Source: Desulfobacterales bacterium (lineage in GTDB: Bacteria > Desulfobacterota > Desulfobacteria > Desulfobacterales > Desulfobacteraceae). Taken from it: a stretch of DNA of 8,935 nucleotides. The translations under genes and the position numbers were made by a program. Of the stretch, positions 1-6,084 are shown one piece after another. The notes below the pieces were generated by a model. That model was not told the origin of the DNA. It searched no databases and was given only the letters and a program-made list of their open reading frames with translations. The number at the start of each line of letters is the position of its first letter. The stretch's first letter is position 1. The stretch is taken from the NCBI GenBank assembly GCA_022361135.1, contig JAKSBM010000405.1, positions 1-8,935 on the forward strand, read 5' to 3'.

Positions 1-1101
1 CAGGTCAAAGGCTTCATACTCGGTGAGGCGTCCGGCGTCCAGGTCGGCCTTGAAGAAGGGGTACATGTACTGGTCCACACGGCCGATGGACATACCGGTC
101 TGGTTTTCTTCAACCACCAGCAGGGACTCAATGGTCCAGACGGCCTGGATGGCTTCCCAGAAGGTCTGGGGGGCGTGGGCCGGTACCCGTGCATTGACTT
201 CGGCGATCTTTTCCAGCTCGGCCTTTCTTCTGGGATCGGCTTCCTTGGCAGCCAGTTCCCGGGCGTGGTCGGCCATGCGCTGGGCATAGATCATCACGCC
301 TTCGGCGGTGTCGATCTGGGATCTGTAAAAGTAGATCTTGTCGATGTCCTCGGGATTTTCGTAATCCAGTTCAGCCAGTTTTTCCTCGGCTTCCCTTTTA
401 ATGTCCAGCATGCCCTTTTTCATGAGGATGACGTCGTAGCCGGGGTTGGAGTCCCCACCGCCGTTCACGGCATGGTAGGAGCAGTCGGATACGTAGGATT
501 CTCCGGAGAGTTCCCACATGCCGGCTTCCCGGTACTGCTGCTCGCAGTATTCATCCACGGACTTGCCTTCCCAGAAGGGGAAGAGTTCTTCCAACATGAT
601 CTTCTTGTCTTCTTCGGAGATGTGGAAGGGGTCCTGGGCACGGGTGGCAATGGTGTCGATTTCATCCTTCATCCAACGCCATGCAATGTCCGGGGAAAAG
701 GCACCGGCTCTGGGGGCGCCGTTGGGGGCACCGACGATGAGCTCGTGGTCCTGGATCACCAGGGGAGCGGTTTCGCAGCAATAGCGGAAACACTTCCCAC
801 GGAGAACGGCCTTGGGCAGGCCGGGATTTTCCTTGGCAATCTTGGTGATGGCCCGGGCCCGGTGGGTGGTGATGCTGGGCACCTGGTTCAGGAAATTTTC
901 CTTGAGCAGGACGTGGCGCTGGGTGGGGCCTTCGGGGATTCCGGGGCCGTGGTCGGCGGCAACGGCCTGGGCCGGCGCCTCCGGGGTCTTAGAAATCTCG
1001 GCGGAGATGCCCTCGAACATTTTCCGCAGGGAGTCCCGCTCCGCAGGGGTCATGTTCTTGGTGGCCTCGGCCAGTTTATTGGAAAAATCACGAATATCCA
1101 A
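1..1101 (-). CDS. cutC: Choline trimethylamine-lyase CutC, N-terminal part (truncated by window edge)
   Basis: This glycyl radical enzyme cleaves choline to trimethylamine and acetaldehyde inside a microcompartment. The 367 codons seen are roughly the first 43% of an enzyme usually about 850 residues long; the radical Gly and the catalytic Cys-Glu pair lie outside the window. The visible part closely matches my recollection of Desulfovibrio CutC, including [14 protein letters not shown] (105-118), [11 protein letters not shown] (133-143) and [19 protein letters not shown] (205-223). Tyr209 and Asp217 fit the choline-contacting Tyr208 and Asp216 of characterised CutC, offset by one residue. 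This separates it from glycerol/diol dehydratases and pyruvate formate-lyase. The start is TTG at 1101-1099, which gives an N-terminus [10 protein letters not shown] like the known one; no ATG fits. Residues 1-36 could form the amphipathic helix proposed to target such enzymes to the shell. It lies 28 bases after the aldehyde dehydrogenase, in the same operon. Confidence 0.95.
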   Translation of the reverse strand, partial: MDIRDFSNKLAEATKNMTPAERDSLRKMFEGISAEISKTPEAPAQAVAADHGPGIPEGPTQRHVLLKENFLNQVPSITTHRARAITKIAKENPGLPKAVLRGKCFRYCCETAPLVIQDHELIVGAPNGAPRAGAFSPDIAWRWMKDEIDTIATRAQDPFHISEEDKKIMLEELFPFWEGKSVDEYCEQQYREAGMWELSGESYVSDCSYHAVNGGGDSNPGYDVILMKKGMLDIKREAEEKLAELDYENPEDIDKIYFYRSQIDTAEGVMIYAQRMADHARELAAKEADPRRKAELEKIAEVNARVPAHAPQTFWEAIQAVWTIESLLVVEENQTGMSIGRVDQYMYPFFKADLDAGRLTEYEAFDL

Positions 1102-1108
1102 AGGTACT

Positions 1109-1116
1109 ACCTCCTT
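1109..1116 (-). promoter_or_regulatory. Ribosome binding site fixing the TTG start of cutC
   Basis: Reading on the minus strand, AAGGAGGT is a full match to the anti-Shine-Dalgarno complement and sits 7 bases before the TTG at 1101-1099. The first in-frame ATG is at codon 19, inside conserved sequence and without a comparable site. The very strong site may compensate for the weak start codon. Confidence 0.85.
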
Positions 1117-1129
1117 CTGGTCGTTATCT

Positions 1130-2635
1130 TCAGCGTCCCAGTGTCTGGCTCAACACCTGGTGCAGAATTTCCTGCACCCGGTGGGCGTCGACACCCGCAA
1201 CTTCCCCGGAGGGGGAAGGGGACGTGGTTTTTAAAATTGTTTGGTCTGGATTTGCTGCCAGCCTATCCTGGATGGCATCGGCCTTTTTCACCCCGTATCC
1301 CACCTTTCGCCGGTAGATCAGGTTCATGGGGGAGACGTTGTCCGAGGTGATTCCCTGCCCCACGGATCCGCTGCCCTGGGCCATGGAGGGGAACAAATGG
1401 GTGGTGGCCCCCATGGAGCCCAGGCTGGCCGGTGTGTTCACCAGCATACGCCCCACGGGCTTTTTCAGGGCAAACTGCCGAATGACGGCCTCGTCACGGG
1501 AATGGATCACCAGGGTGTGGCCGGTTTTTTCCCCCAGGATGAGCTCAATGCACTTTTCACAGGCATGCATCCAATCCTCTTCCACGTAGAAGGTGAGGAC
1601 GGGACAAAGTTTTTCCCGGGAATAGGGATCATCCTGGGAGACGTATTTACGCTGGGCAATGAGAAGCCGGGTTCCCTTGGGAACGGTCAGCCCGGCCCGG
1701 CGGGCCAGGGTTTCGGCGCCGGCACCCACCATGCGGGTGTTCAAGGCGCCCCGGGAGCAGAAAAAGTGATCGGCCAGGGTCTGGGATTCTTCCTGGGACA
1801 TGAAATAGGCCCCGTGTTTCTCCAGGCAGGCCCGGACCTCGCCGGCAATGCAGGCATCCACGATGATGGACTGTTCCGCACCGGAAACCACCCCGTGGTC
1901 AAAGGTCTTGCTGACCAGGATATCCCGGACGGCCTGTTCAATGTCGGCGCTGCGCTCGATGAAGGCCGGACCATTGCCGGTGCCGGCAAAGATCACGGGC
2001 TTGCCCGAGGTGTAGGCATCCTTGCGCATGCTGGGAACCCCGGTGTTCAGGATCAGGGAAACGGCCGGATGGGCCATGAGTTCCCGGGCCCCGGCCGCGG
2101 TCACCGTGTGCAGGTATGACAATGCCCCCTGGGGGAGCCCCTTTTCTTCCGCCGCATCGATCATGATGTCCAACACCCGGCCCATGGTCTTCCGGGCCCG
2201 GGGGTGGGGGGAAACAATGAGGGCGTTGCCGGACTTCAGGGCGATGAGGGTTTTGTACACGGTGGTGGACACGGGACTGGTGGCCGGACAGATCCCCAGG
2301 ATCACCCCCAGGGGCACCCCGATGTCCATGAGCTGTTTTTCCCGGTCCTCTTCAATGATTCCCACACAGCGCATGCCGCGCAGGTGGCGTCTCACGTGTC
2401 CGCAGACAAATTGGTTTTTGATCTCCTTATCCTGCCATCTGCCGTATTCGGTTTCTTCGGCGGACAGCACGGCCAGGCTCTGGATTTCGGGTTCCACGGC
2501 CAGGGCCGCGGCCTCCACGATTTCGTCCAGCTTCTCCTGGGAAAAACCAGCCAGAACCGCCTGGGCTTCCCGGGCGTTTTCAGCCAGAATCCGGGCTTCC
2601 TGGATGGATAAAAGATCGTTGTCGATGATATTCAT
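1130..2635 (-). CDS. Microcompartment acylating-type aldehyde dehydrogenase (CutF/EutE/AdhE-N class) with Ser at the catalytic Cys position
   Basis: Members of this class oxidise acetaldehyde to acetyl-CoA with NAD+ and CoA; here acetaldehyde would come from CutC. The 501 residues follow the aldehyde half of Adh[14 protein letters not shown] (116-128), SPHPRA (142-147), [17 protein letters not shown] (197-213), GTGNGPAF (218-225), [17 protein letters not shown] and a late GSGSVGQG. The segment aligning with AdhE DNGVICASEQS reads [11 protein letters not shown], so Ser251 (codon TCC at 1885-1883) stands where the acyl-forming Cys is expected. The conserved Glu of REKL is present. The last 20 residues (482-501, [10 protein letters not shown]...) follow a Ser/Pro-rich linker and look like the C-terminal amphipathic encapsulation helix known for dehydrogenases of glycyl radical microcompartments. 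The ATG at 2635 has a GGGGGGAAG site. The gene may correspond to cutF or to a second dehydrogenase of cut clusters; I cannot settle the symbol. Class is sure, activity is doubtful. Confidence 0.9.
   Translation of the reverse strand: MNIIDNDLLSIQEARILAENAREAQAVLAGFSQEKLDEIVEAAALAVEPEIQSLAVLSAEETEYGRWQDKEIKNQFVCGHVRRHLRGMRCVGIIEEDREKQLMDIGVPLGVILGICPATSPVSTTVYKTLIALKSGNALIVSPHPRARKTMGRVLDIMIDAAEEKGLPQGALSYLHTVTAAGARELMAHPAVSLILNTGVPSMRKDAYTSGKPVIFAGTGNGPAFIERSADIEQAVRDILVSKTFDHGVVSGAEQSIIVDACIAGEVRACLEKHGAYFMSQEESQTLADHFFCSRGALNTRMVGAGAETLARRAGLTVPKGTRLLIAQRKYVSQDDPYSREKLCPVLTFYVEEDWMHACEKCIELILGEKTGHTLVIHSRDEAVIRQFALKKPVGRMLVNTPASLGSMGATTHLFPSMAQGSGSVGQGITSDNVSPMNLIYRRKVGYGVKKADAIQDRLAANPDQTILKTTSPSPSGEVAGVDAHRVQEILHQVLSQTLGR
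1201..1218 (-). repeat. Operator-like inverted repeat / mRNA hairpin inside the aldehyde dehydrogenase linker
   Basis: On the transcript strand CTTCCCC-CTCC-GGGGAAG forms a perfect 7-bp GC-rich stem with a 4-base loop, about 70 bases before the dehydrogenase stop codon and about 100 before the cutC start. It encodes part of the Ser/Pro-rich linker. It also matches the putative operator TTCCCCCTTGGGGGAAA at 14 of 17 positions by my alignment. It could affect ribosome or polymerase passage, or be a coincidence of GC-rich linker codons. Confidence 0.45.
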
Positions 2636-2653
2636 ATCTTCCCCCCTTATCTG

Positions 2654-2959
2654 TTATTGGGGCAGCAGTTTATCCAGATCGTATTGTGCGGTGATCTTGG
2701 CCAAATCCGGGTGGGGGGTGGGGATGACAATGGAACAATGGGGATCCACACCCATGTCCTTCACCGCCTGTACCCCGGCTTCAACGGCGGCCTGGCAGGC
2801 GCCCACATCCCCTTTAACGAGAACAGAAATGTATCCGGAGGCGGTGTTCTCATATCCCACCAGATCCACATCTGCGGCCTTGAGCATGGCGTCGGCCGCT
2901 TCAAGGACAAATACGATTCCAAAGGTTTCCACCATTCCAAGTGCTCTTGCGTGGCTCAT
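2654..2959 (-). CDS. Hexameric microcompartment shell protein (BMC-H), second in operon
   Basis: This is a single-domain shell protein of 101 residues, the usual BMC-H length; six copies form a flat hexagonal tile of the protein coat. The fold signature is clear: ALGMVETFGIVFVLEAADAMLKAADVDLVGYE (6-37, seen in two conserved blocks), then VLVKGDVGACQAAVEAG (46-62). The pore loop reads NTASG (38-42), unlike the KIGSG of PduA-type proteins and unlike its neighbour, so the central pore probably has different selectivity. The C-terminus (DLAKITAQYDLDKLLPQ) is somewhat extended. The ATG at 2959 is preceded by GGAAGGA. It sits 15 bases after the first shell gene and 18 before the dehydrogenase, so all are probably co-transcribed. 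Two adjacent non-identical BMC-H genes are typical of GRM loci. Confidence 0.95.
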   Translation of the reverse strand: MSHARALGMVETFGIVFVLEAADAMLKAADVDLVGYENTASGYISVLVKGDVGACQAAVEAGVQAVKDMGVDPHCSIVIPTPHPDLAKITAQYDLDKLLPQ

Positions 2960-2974
2960 CTTTATATCCTTCCC

Positions 2975-3274
2975 TTATTGCGCATCCACATCGTGTACTG
3001 AAACAATGTCCCCAACACCCTTGATGGGACGGGGCATGACATTACTGGCCGTGAGGTGACCGGTCTCCTTGGCTGCCACGGTTCCGGCTTCAACGGCGGC
3101 TTTGACGGCCCCCACATCCCCCTTCACCATGATGGTCACCAGGGTGGATCCGATGTTTTCATAGGAAATCAATTCCACGTTGGCTGCCTTGAGCATCTTG
3201 TCCGCCGCATAAAGGGCCGGCACCATTCCCAGGGTTTCAACCAAACCCAATGCCTCTTCTCCGTAATAACGCAC
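2975..3274 (-). CDS. Hexameric microcompartment shell protein (BMC-H), first gene of the cut operon
   Basis: This 99-residue BMC-H protein builds the hexagonal facets of the microcompartment that encloses choline cleavage. Recognisable blocks are ALGLVETLGMVPALYAADKM (8-27), LKAANVELISYEN (28-40), IMVKGDVGAVKAAVEAG (48-64) and a C-terminal IVSVHDVDAQ. It resembles PduA/PduJ-type proteins. The pore loop NIGST (40-44) retains Gly-Ser but has Thr in place of the usual second Gly. Translation starts at GTG (3274-3272), five bases after a perfect AAGGAGG (3286-3280). It is the promoter-proximal gene, which suits the high demand for shell protein. The leader from the predicted promoter is about 40 bases. 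Confidence 0.95.
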   Translation of the reverse strand: MRYYGEEALGLVETLGMVPALYAADKMLKAANVELISYENIGSTLVTIMVKGDVGAVKAAVEAGTVAAKETGHLTASNVMPRPIKGVGDIVSVHDVDAQ

Positions 3275-3321
3275 GAATTCCTCCTTCGCTTGTGTCCTGT
3301 TAATGGATTCTTTGGGGAAAG

Positions 3322-3353
3322 ATCGTACCCCCTCCCCCTTGGGGGAAAGTCAA
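3322..3353 (-). promoter_or_regulatory. MerR-type long-spacer promoter of the cut/BMC operon
   Basis: On the minus strand a -35 TTGACT (3353-3348) is followed by a 20-bp spacer and a -10 TACGAT (3327-3322). Good sigma70 elements with a 19-20 bp spacer overlapping a dyad are the hallmark of MerR-activated promoters, which are poor until the regulator twists the DNA. The perfect dyad CCCCCAAGGGGG lies in the spacer, its centre about 12 bp upstream of the -10. The predicted start near 3315 leaves about 40 bases before the GTG of the first shell gene. This is a prediction. Confidence 0.7.
3333..3348. promoter_or_regulatory. Putative MerR operator 1 (cut operon)
   Basis: TCCCCCTTGGGGGAAA, with the perfect 12-bp dyad CCCCCTTGGGGG at 3334-3345, sits between the -35 and -10 of the cut promoter. 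An identical 16-mer occurs at 3604-3619. The dyad, its spacer position and the neighbouring merR gene make it the likely binding site of the regulator at 5196-6023. Confidence 0.65.
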
Positions 3354-3387
3354 TGTTTTTTTAACCCGGGAAGCCGGCAAACCGAAT

Positions 3388-3415
3388 TTGGCTATGAAAT
3401 CAAACCATTAGCCAA
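3388..3415. repeat. Inverted repeat in the divergent control region
   Basis: TTGGCTA (3388-3394) and TAGCCAA (3409-3415) form perfect 7-bp arms 14 bases apart. The direct repeat AACCGAA occurs at 3380-3386 and 3414-3420, and CAGCCA occurs twice just downstream. It lies upstream of the cut -35, where an additional regulator could bind. No known site is recognised. The rest of 3421-3600 is AT-rich in part and shows no gene and no convincing promoter to me. Confidence 0.4.
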
Positions 3416-3603
3416 CCGAAAACAGACACAACAGCCATATTTCAGCCAATTGAAGGATCCCGGCCCCAATCCCCGTCGCGCCGGGGAAATTTTGAATTTT
3501 TCGCCCCGTTTTCACCCGAAAAAACGTTTTTGATAACCGCCTAAAATTCAAGACAATTTCAATTCTACACTGCAAGGCCGGCATGGATTTCGTCCCCCAG
3601 CCT

Positions 3604-3619
3604 TCCCCCTTGGGGGAAA
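3604..3619. promoter_or_regulatory. Putative MerR operator 2 (auxiliary copy)
   Basis: This is an exact second copy of TCCCCCTTGGGGGAAA. It lies 271 bp from operator 1 and 30 bp (centre to centre, about three helical turns) upstream of operator 3. Unlike the other two, no -35/-10 pair brackets it on either strand, so it looks auxiliary, perhaps for cooperative binding or looping between the divergent promoters. Confidence 0.5.
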
Positions 3620-3627
3620 TTTTGGGA

Positions 3628-3658
3628 TTGACCTTACCCTTAGGGGCAAAGATATAGT
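3628..3658 (+). promoter_or_regulatory. MerR-type long-spacer promoter of the transporter operon
   Basis: The -35 TTGACC (3628-3633), a 19-bp spacer and the -10 TATAGT (3653-3658) give the stretched spacing typical of MerR-controlled promoters. The spacer carries the operator-like dyad at 3635-3646, centred about 12 bp before the -10 as in the cut promoter. A start near 3665 leaves an untranslated leader of about 87 bases, which could form a weak CACCCCCAA/TTGGGTG stem. Confidence 0.7.
3635..3646. promoter_or_regulatory. Putative MerR operator 3 (transporter promoter)
   Basis: TACCCTTAGGGG matches the CCCCCTTGGGGG dyad at 9 of 12 positions and lies in the transporter promoter spacer at the same distance from the -10 as operator 1. 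The less perfect dyad suggests weaker binding; the stronger -10 may balance this. Confidence 0.5.
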
Positions 3659-3751
3659 CGGAGCACCCCCAAAGATTCGGTATCCATTGAACATCATTGG
3701 GTGTTTTGATGGAGTGTTTTTATAGTTAGGCAAGAAAGGAACGCGTTACTT

Positions 3752-4834
3752 ATGGAAGTGTCTGGTTCAAACAATCCGGCCGCAATCGCTGCCAAAATGA
3801 AACTCGCCTCTGACTTTCGGCGAAAGGGGATCATGATCGCCCTGCTCTCGGGTCTGTTGTATGGATTCTATACGGCATTCATGACCCTGGGGATGTCCAA
3901 GGGTGTATGGGTGGACTGGTATGGGGTAAACAAAGCCGGACTGTCGGCCTTTGCAATCACTTATCTTTTAAGTGCTCTGGGGGCGGCCACCAATGACTCC
4001 CTGAGTGCCATCTGGGCATTTGGAACCGCCGCCGTCCGTGGACGTGCCGGTGACTTTTTCCGCTGCCTGAAAACCAAGCCCGGCATGGTTATGGTTCTGG
4101 CCGCCCTCATCGGCGGACCCTTTGCCAGCACCTGCTATGTACTGGGACTGCAGAAGGCGGGTTCCATTGTGGTTCCCATCTCCGCACTCTGTCCGGCCTT
4201 TGGGGCCATCCTGGGACGATTCATGTTCAAACAGGAACTCAACGCCCGCATGATGCTGGGTATTGCCATCTGCTTCGGCGCCTCTTTGATGATTGGTTCC
4301 ACCAGCCTGGGTGGGGACGCCCCCGAAGGCATGGCCGTGGGCATCTTCTTCGGTTTCCTGGCTGCCATTGGATGGGGCTTTGAAGGCTGCGTATGCGGCT
4401 ATGGTACCTCCATGATCGATTCCGAAGTGGGTATCACCATCCGCCAGGTCACCTCGGGCCTGTCCAACCTCATCATCCTCATCCCCATCTTCGGCATGAT
4501 GGACGGCCAGGGCATTGCCATGAATCTGGTCACCACCGCATTCACGGACAGCTCCATCATCTGGTTTGCCGTTTCCGGTCTCTGTGCCTACCTGTCCTTC
4601 ATGTTCTGGTACAAGGGGAACTCCATGTGCGGCGCCGCCCTGGGGATGTCCTGCAACGGTACCTTCTCCTTCTGGGGCCCCTTCTGCTGCTGGATCGTCC
4701 TGGGCGTCGTCTTCGGCATTGACGGCTGGGCCATTCCGCCCATTGCCTGGGCTGCCGCAGTGGTCATGATCATCGGTATCTTCACCATTGCCCTCAACCC
4801 CCTGGACCTGTTGAAAAAAAAGGAGCAGAACTAA
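3752..4834 (+). CDS. Ten-helix DMT/EamA-type membrane transporter, probable member of the choline regulon
   Basis: This 360-residue inner-membrane protein has about ten hydrophobic helices, near residues 27-48, 62-80, 111-132, 137-158, 165-185, 193-213, 230-250, 268-286, 300-322 and 329-348. The N-terminal arm (FRRKG) is basic and the tail (LLKKKEQN) is lysine-rich, so both ends are probably cytoplasmic. Length, helix number and the two-halves arrangement fit the drug/metabolite transporter superfamily (EamA-like); glycine-rich, small-residue helices and loops such as KPGMVMVLAALIGGPF are typical. The substrate is not readable. Position and the shared operator-promoter design suggest choline uptake or export of trimethylamine or another amine. 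Many cut clusters carry an SMR/EmrE-type exporter nearby; this protein is larger. The ATG at 3752 has AAAGGA 11 bases upstream, and no better start exists. The stop is one base from the next start, indicating coupling. Confidence 0.85.
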   Translation: MEVSGSNNPAAIAAKMKLASDFRRKGIMIALLSGLLYGFYTAFMTLGMSKGVWVDWYGVNKAGLSAFAITYLLSALGAATNDSLSAIWAFGTAAVRGRAGDFFRCLKTKPGMVMVLAALIGGPFASTCYVLGLQKAGSIVVPISALCPAFGAILGRFMFKQELNARMMLGIAICFGASLMIGSTSLGGDAPEGMAVGIFFGFLAAIGWGFEGCVCGYGTSMIDSEVGITIRQVTSGLSNLIILIPIFGMMDGQGIAMNLVTTAFTDSSIIWFAVSGLCAYLSFMFWYKGNSMCGAALGMSCNGTFSFWGPFCCWIVLGVVFGIDGWAIPPIAWAAAVVMIIGIFTIALNPLDLLKKKEQN

Positions 4835-4835
4835 G

Positions 4836-5102
4836 ATGAAACCCCTTAACTATGCGATTTTGAAATATTTCACCAAGGTTGAAGAGGCATGCGCCGATGA
4901 TGTGATGGAAGCACTCAAGGGCCAATACGCCGACTTCAAAGCCTTTACCAAGCCCGCTGTAATCTCCGCCATCATGACCGCAGAAGCCAATGGACTTCTG
5001 GAGGAAACCCGGTTTGACATGGATGGGAACAATGAGCTGCGGGTATACTACCGCGCCCATGAAGAAGGTGCTGCGACCATTAATCACTACATTGCCGATT
5101 AA
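4836..5102 (+). CDS. Small winged-helix-like protein coupled to the transporter
   Basis: I do not recognise this 88-residue protein by name. It starts one base after the transporter stop codon, with AAAGGAG 11 bases before the ATG, so it is translationally coupled. The pattern looks like a small winged helix: helix 1 PLNYAILKYFTKVEEA (3-18), helix 2 ADDVMEALKGQYADF (20-34), helix 3 TKPAVISAIMTAEANGLLEE (38-57), then two strands, ETRFDMDG and ELRVYYRAHE, as the wing. The family often binds nucleic acid, but no basic recognition surface is obvious and the overall charge is acidic, so a protein-interaction role is equally possible. It is followed by a strong terminator, so the operon is just these two genes. 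It might modulate the transporter or the cut genes; that is inference. Confidence 0.75.
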   Translation: MKPLNYAILKYFTKVEEACADDVMEALKGQYADFKAFTKPAVISAIMTAEANGLLEETRFDMDGNNELRVYYRAHEEGAATINHYIAD

Positions 5103-5120
5103 GGTCCTCCCATAAAAAAC

Positions 5121-5160
5121 AAAAAAGGCCCTGCCCGGAATTCCGGGCAGGGCCTTTTTT
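5121..5160. terminator. Bidirectional rho-independent terminator
   Basis: A perfect 40-base palindrome, with AAAAAAGGCCCTGCCCGGAA (5121-5140) mirrored at 5141-5160, gives a GC-rich stem flanked by A6 on one side and T6 on the other. It works as an intrinsic terminator in both directions. It lies between the convergent transporter operon and the merR gene and insulates each from the other. Confidence 0.95.
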
Positions 5161-5195
5161 ATTTCATGGAACCGGGGGACATGGCCCCGATCTCC

Positions 5196-6023
5196 CTATT
5201 TCCGGGAAACCGGGATCATCACCTCGGTGACAAATTGTCTGGCATTCCGGGTGGTCCAATAATCGGTGACATACCGTTCCACCGATTCCCGGGCCAGAAC
5301 ATATTCATGGTGCCGGGCCCATTGACGGATCTTTTCATAGGTGTCCCGAATATTTTCATGGGCGCCGATGTGGTAACAGGAGGCCACCAGACAGCCGCCA
5401 AATGAGGTGCTATCCTCCTCCTTGCAAGGCTTCAAGGTCCGCTGGAGGATCTTCACCTCCTGCTCCCTTTCTTCCATGCGATCCTCCACCGAAGAAAAGC
5501 GGATCATCACCGGGCCGGTGATCTCATTGGCCACCTGCTCCACATAATTGGTGAACTCAATGTTGATGATGGATTCCTTTATCCGGTTTTTAAAACGCTG
5601 ATCCTGGAAGAGGTACTCCCCGGATTCCACGAATTTCACCGCCACCTCTCCGATCTGGTTATCAATGACCATCTCCGCTTCCAGGATGAGATCATACCAA
5701 TCCTTCACCGACAGGTATTTTCTCTGTATTTCCTCCTGGGTCACCTCCAATTCCTTGATCTTGGATTCAAAGGTGCGTTTGATCACCTTATAGACGTTGC
5801 CCTCGATGAACTCCCGCATCTCATCCAGGGTAAAGCCCATCTGCTTGTAATACTTGATGACGGGCAGGGCCAGGAGGGATTCATTGGAATAATACCTGTA
5901 ATTGTTTTCAAAGGCCCGCTGGGAACTAACCAGACCGATCTTGTCATAGTACCGAAGGGCTTTTTTTGAAATGTTGCAATGCCTGCTCACCTCACCGATG
6001 GAGTATCTTTCCTTGTACTTCAT
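5196..6023 (-). CDS. MerR-family transcriptional activator with GyrI/BmrR-like effector domain
   Basis: This is a 275-residue regulator. Residues 7-75 are a MerR winged helix-turn-helix (YSIGEVSRHCNISKKALRYY, DKIGLV, then NNYRYYSNESL). Residues about 77-118 form the dimerising coiled coil. Residues about 125-272 resemble the effector domain of BmrR/GyrI proteins, ending in the typical FVTEVMIPV. Such domains bind organic cations, often through an acidic residue in an aromatic pocket, so choline or trimethylamine is a reasonable effector guess. The absence of the C-terminal metal-binding cysteines argues against a metal sensor. I chose the ATG at 6023 because it begins the conserved domain and has GGAAGG six bases upstream; an in-frame ATG at 6083 would add 20 unlikely residues. 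Likely targets are the 19-20 bp spacer promoters at 3322-3353 and 3628-3658. Confidence 0.93.
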   Translation of the reverse strand: MKYKERYSIGEVSRHCNISKKALRYYDKIGLVSSQRAFENNYRYYSNESLLALPVIKYYKQMGFTLDEMREFIEGNVYKVIKRTFESKIKELEVTQEEIQRKYLSVKDWYDLILEAEMVIDNQIGEVAVKFVESGEYLFQDQRFKNRIKESIINIEFTNYVEQVANEITGPVMIRFSSVEDRMEEREQEVKILQRTLKPCKEEDSTSFGGCLVASCYHIGAHENIRDTYEKIRQWARHHEYVLARESVERYVTDYWTTRNARQFVTEVMIPVSRK

Positions 6024-6084
6024 GTACTGCCTTCCATTGAAAAAATCCAAATAGCCGCCCACCCCGACACCCTGTCCGGGCAAA

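Noticed and set aside
175..1350. Long plus-strand open frame of 391 codons opposite cutC and the end of the dehydrogenase gene
   Set aside because: It is antisense to clearly conserved proteins; its composition (Gly, Phe, Val-rich) is that of a GC-rich shadow frame, with no domain or ribosome site.
2022..3059. Plus-strand open frame of 345 codons across the dehydrogenase and shell genes
   Set aside because: It spans three real genes on the opposite strand and shows no recognisable family; it is a shadow of high third-position GC.
3478..3513. CGGGG...CCCCG inverted repeat with an AT-rich centre
   Set aside because: Only the 5-bp arms match and the interior does not pair, so it is neither a good terminator nor a convincing operator.
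3548..3733. Minus-strand 61-codon open frame in the divergent control region
   Set aside because: No ribosome site or recognisable protein pattern, and it covers two operators and the transporter promoter.
6024..6083. Twenty-residue upstream extension of the MerR protein from an ATG at 6083
   Set aside because: The extension is unlike the family, would begin in the predicted transcription start region, and the ATG at 6023 has a proper ribosome site.
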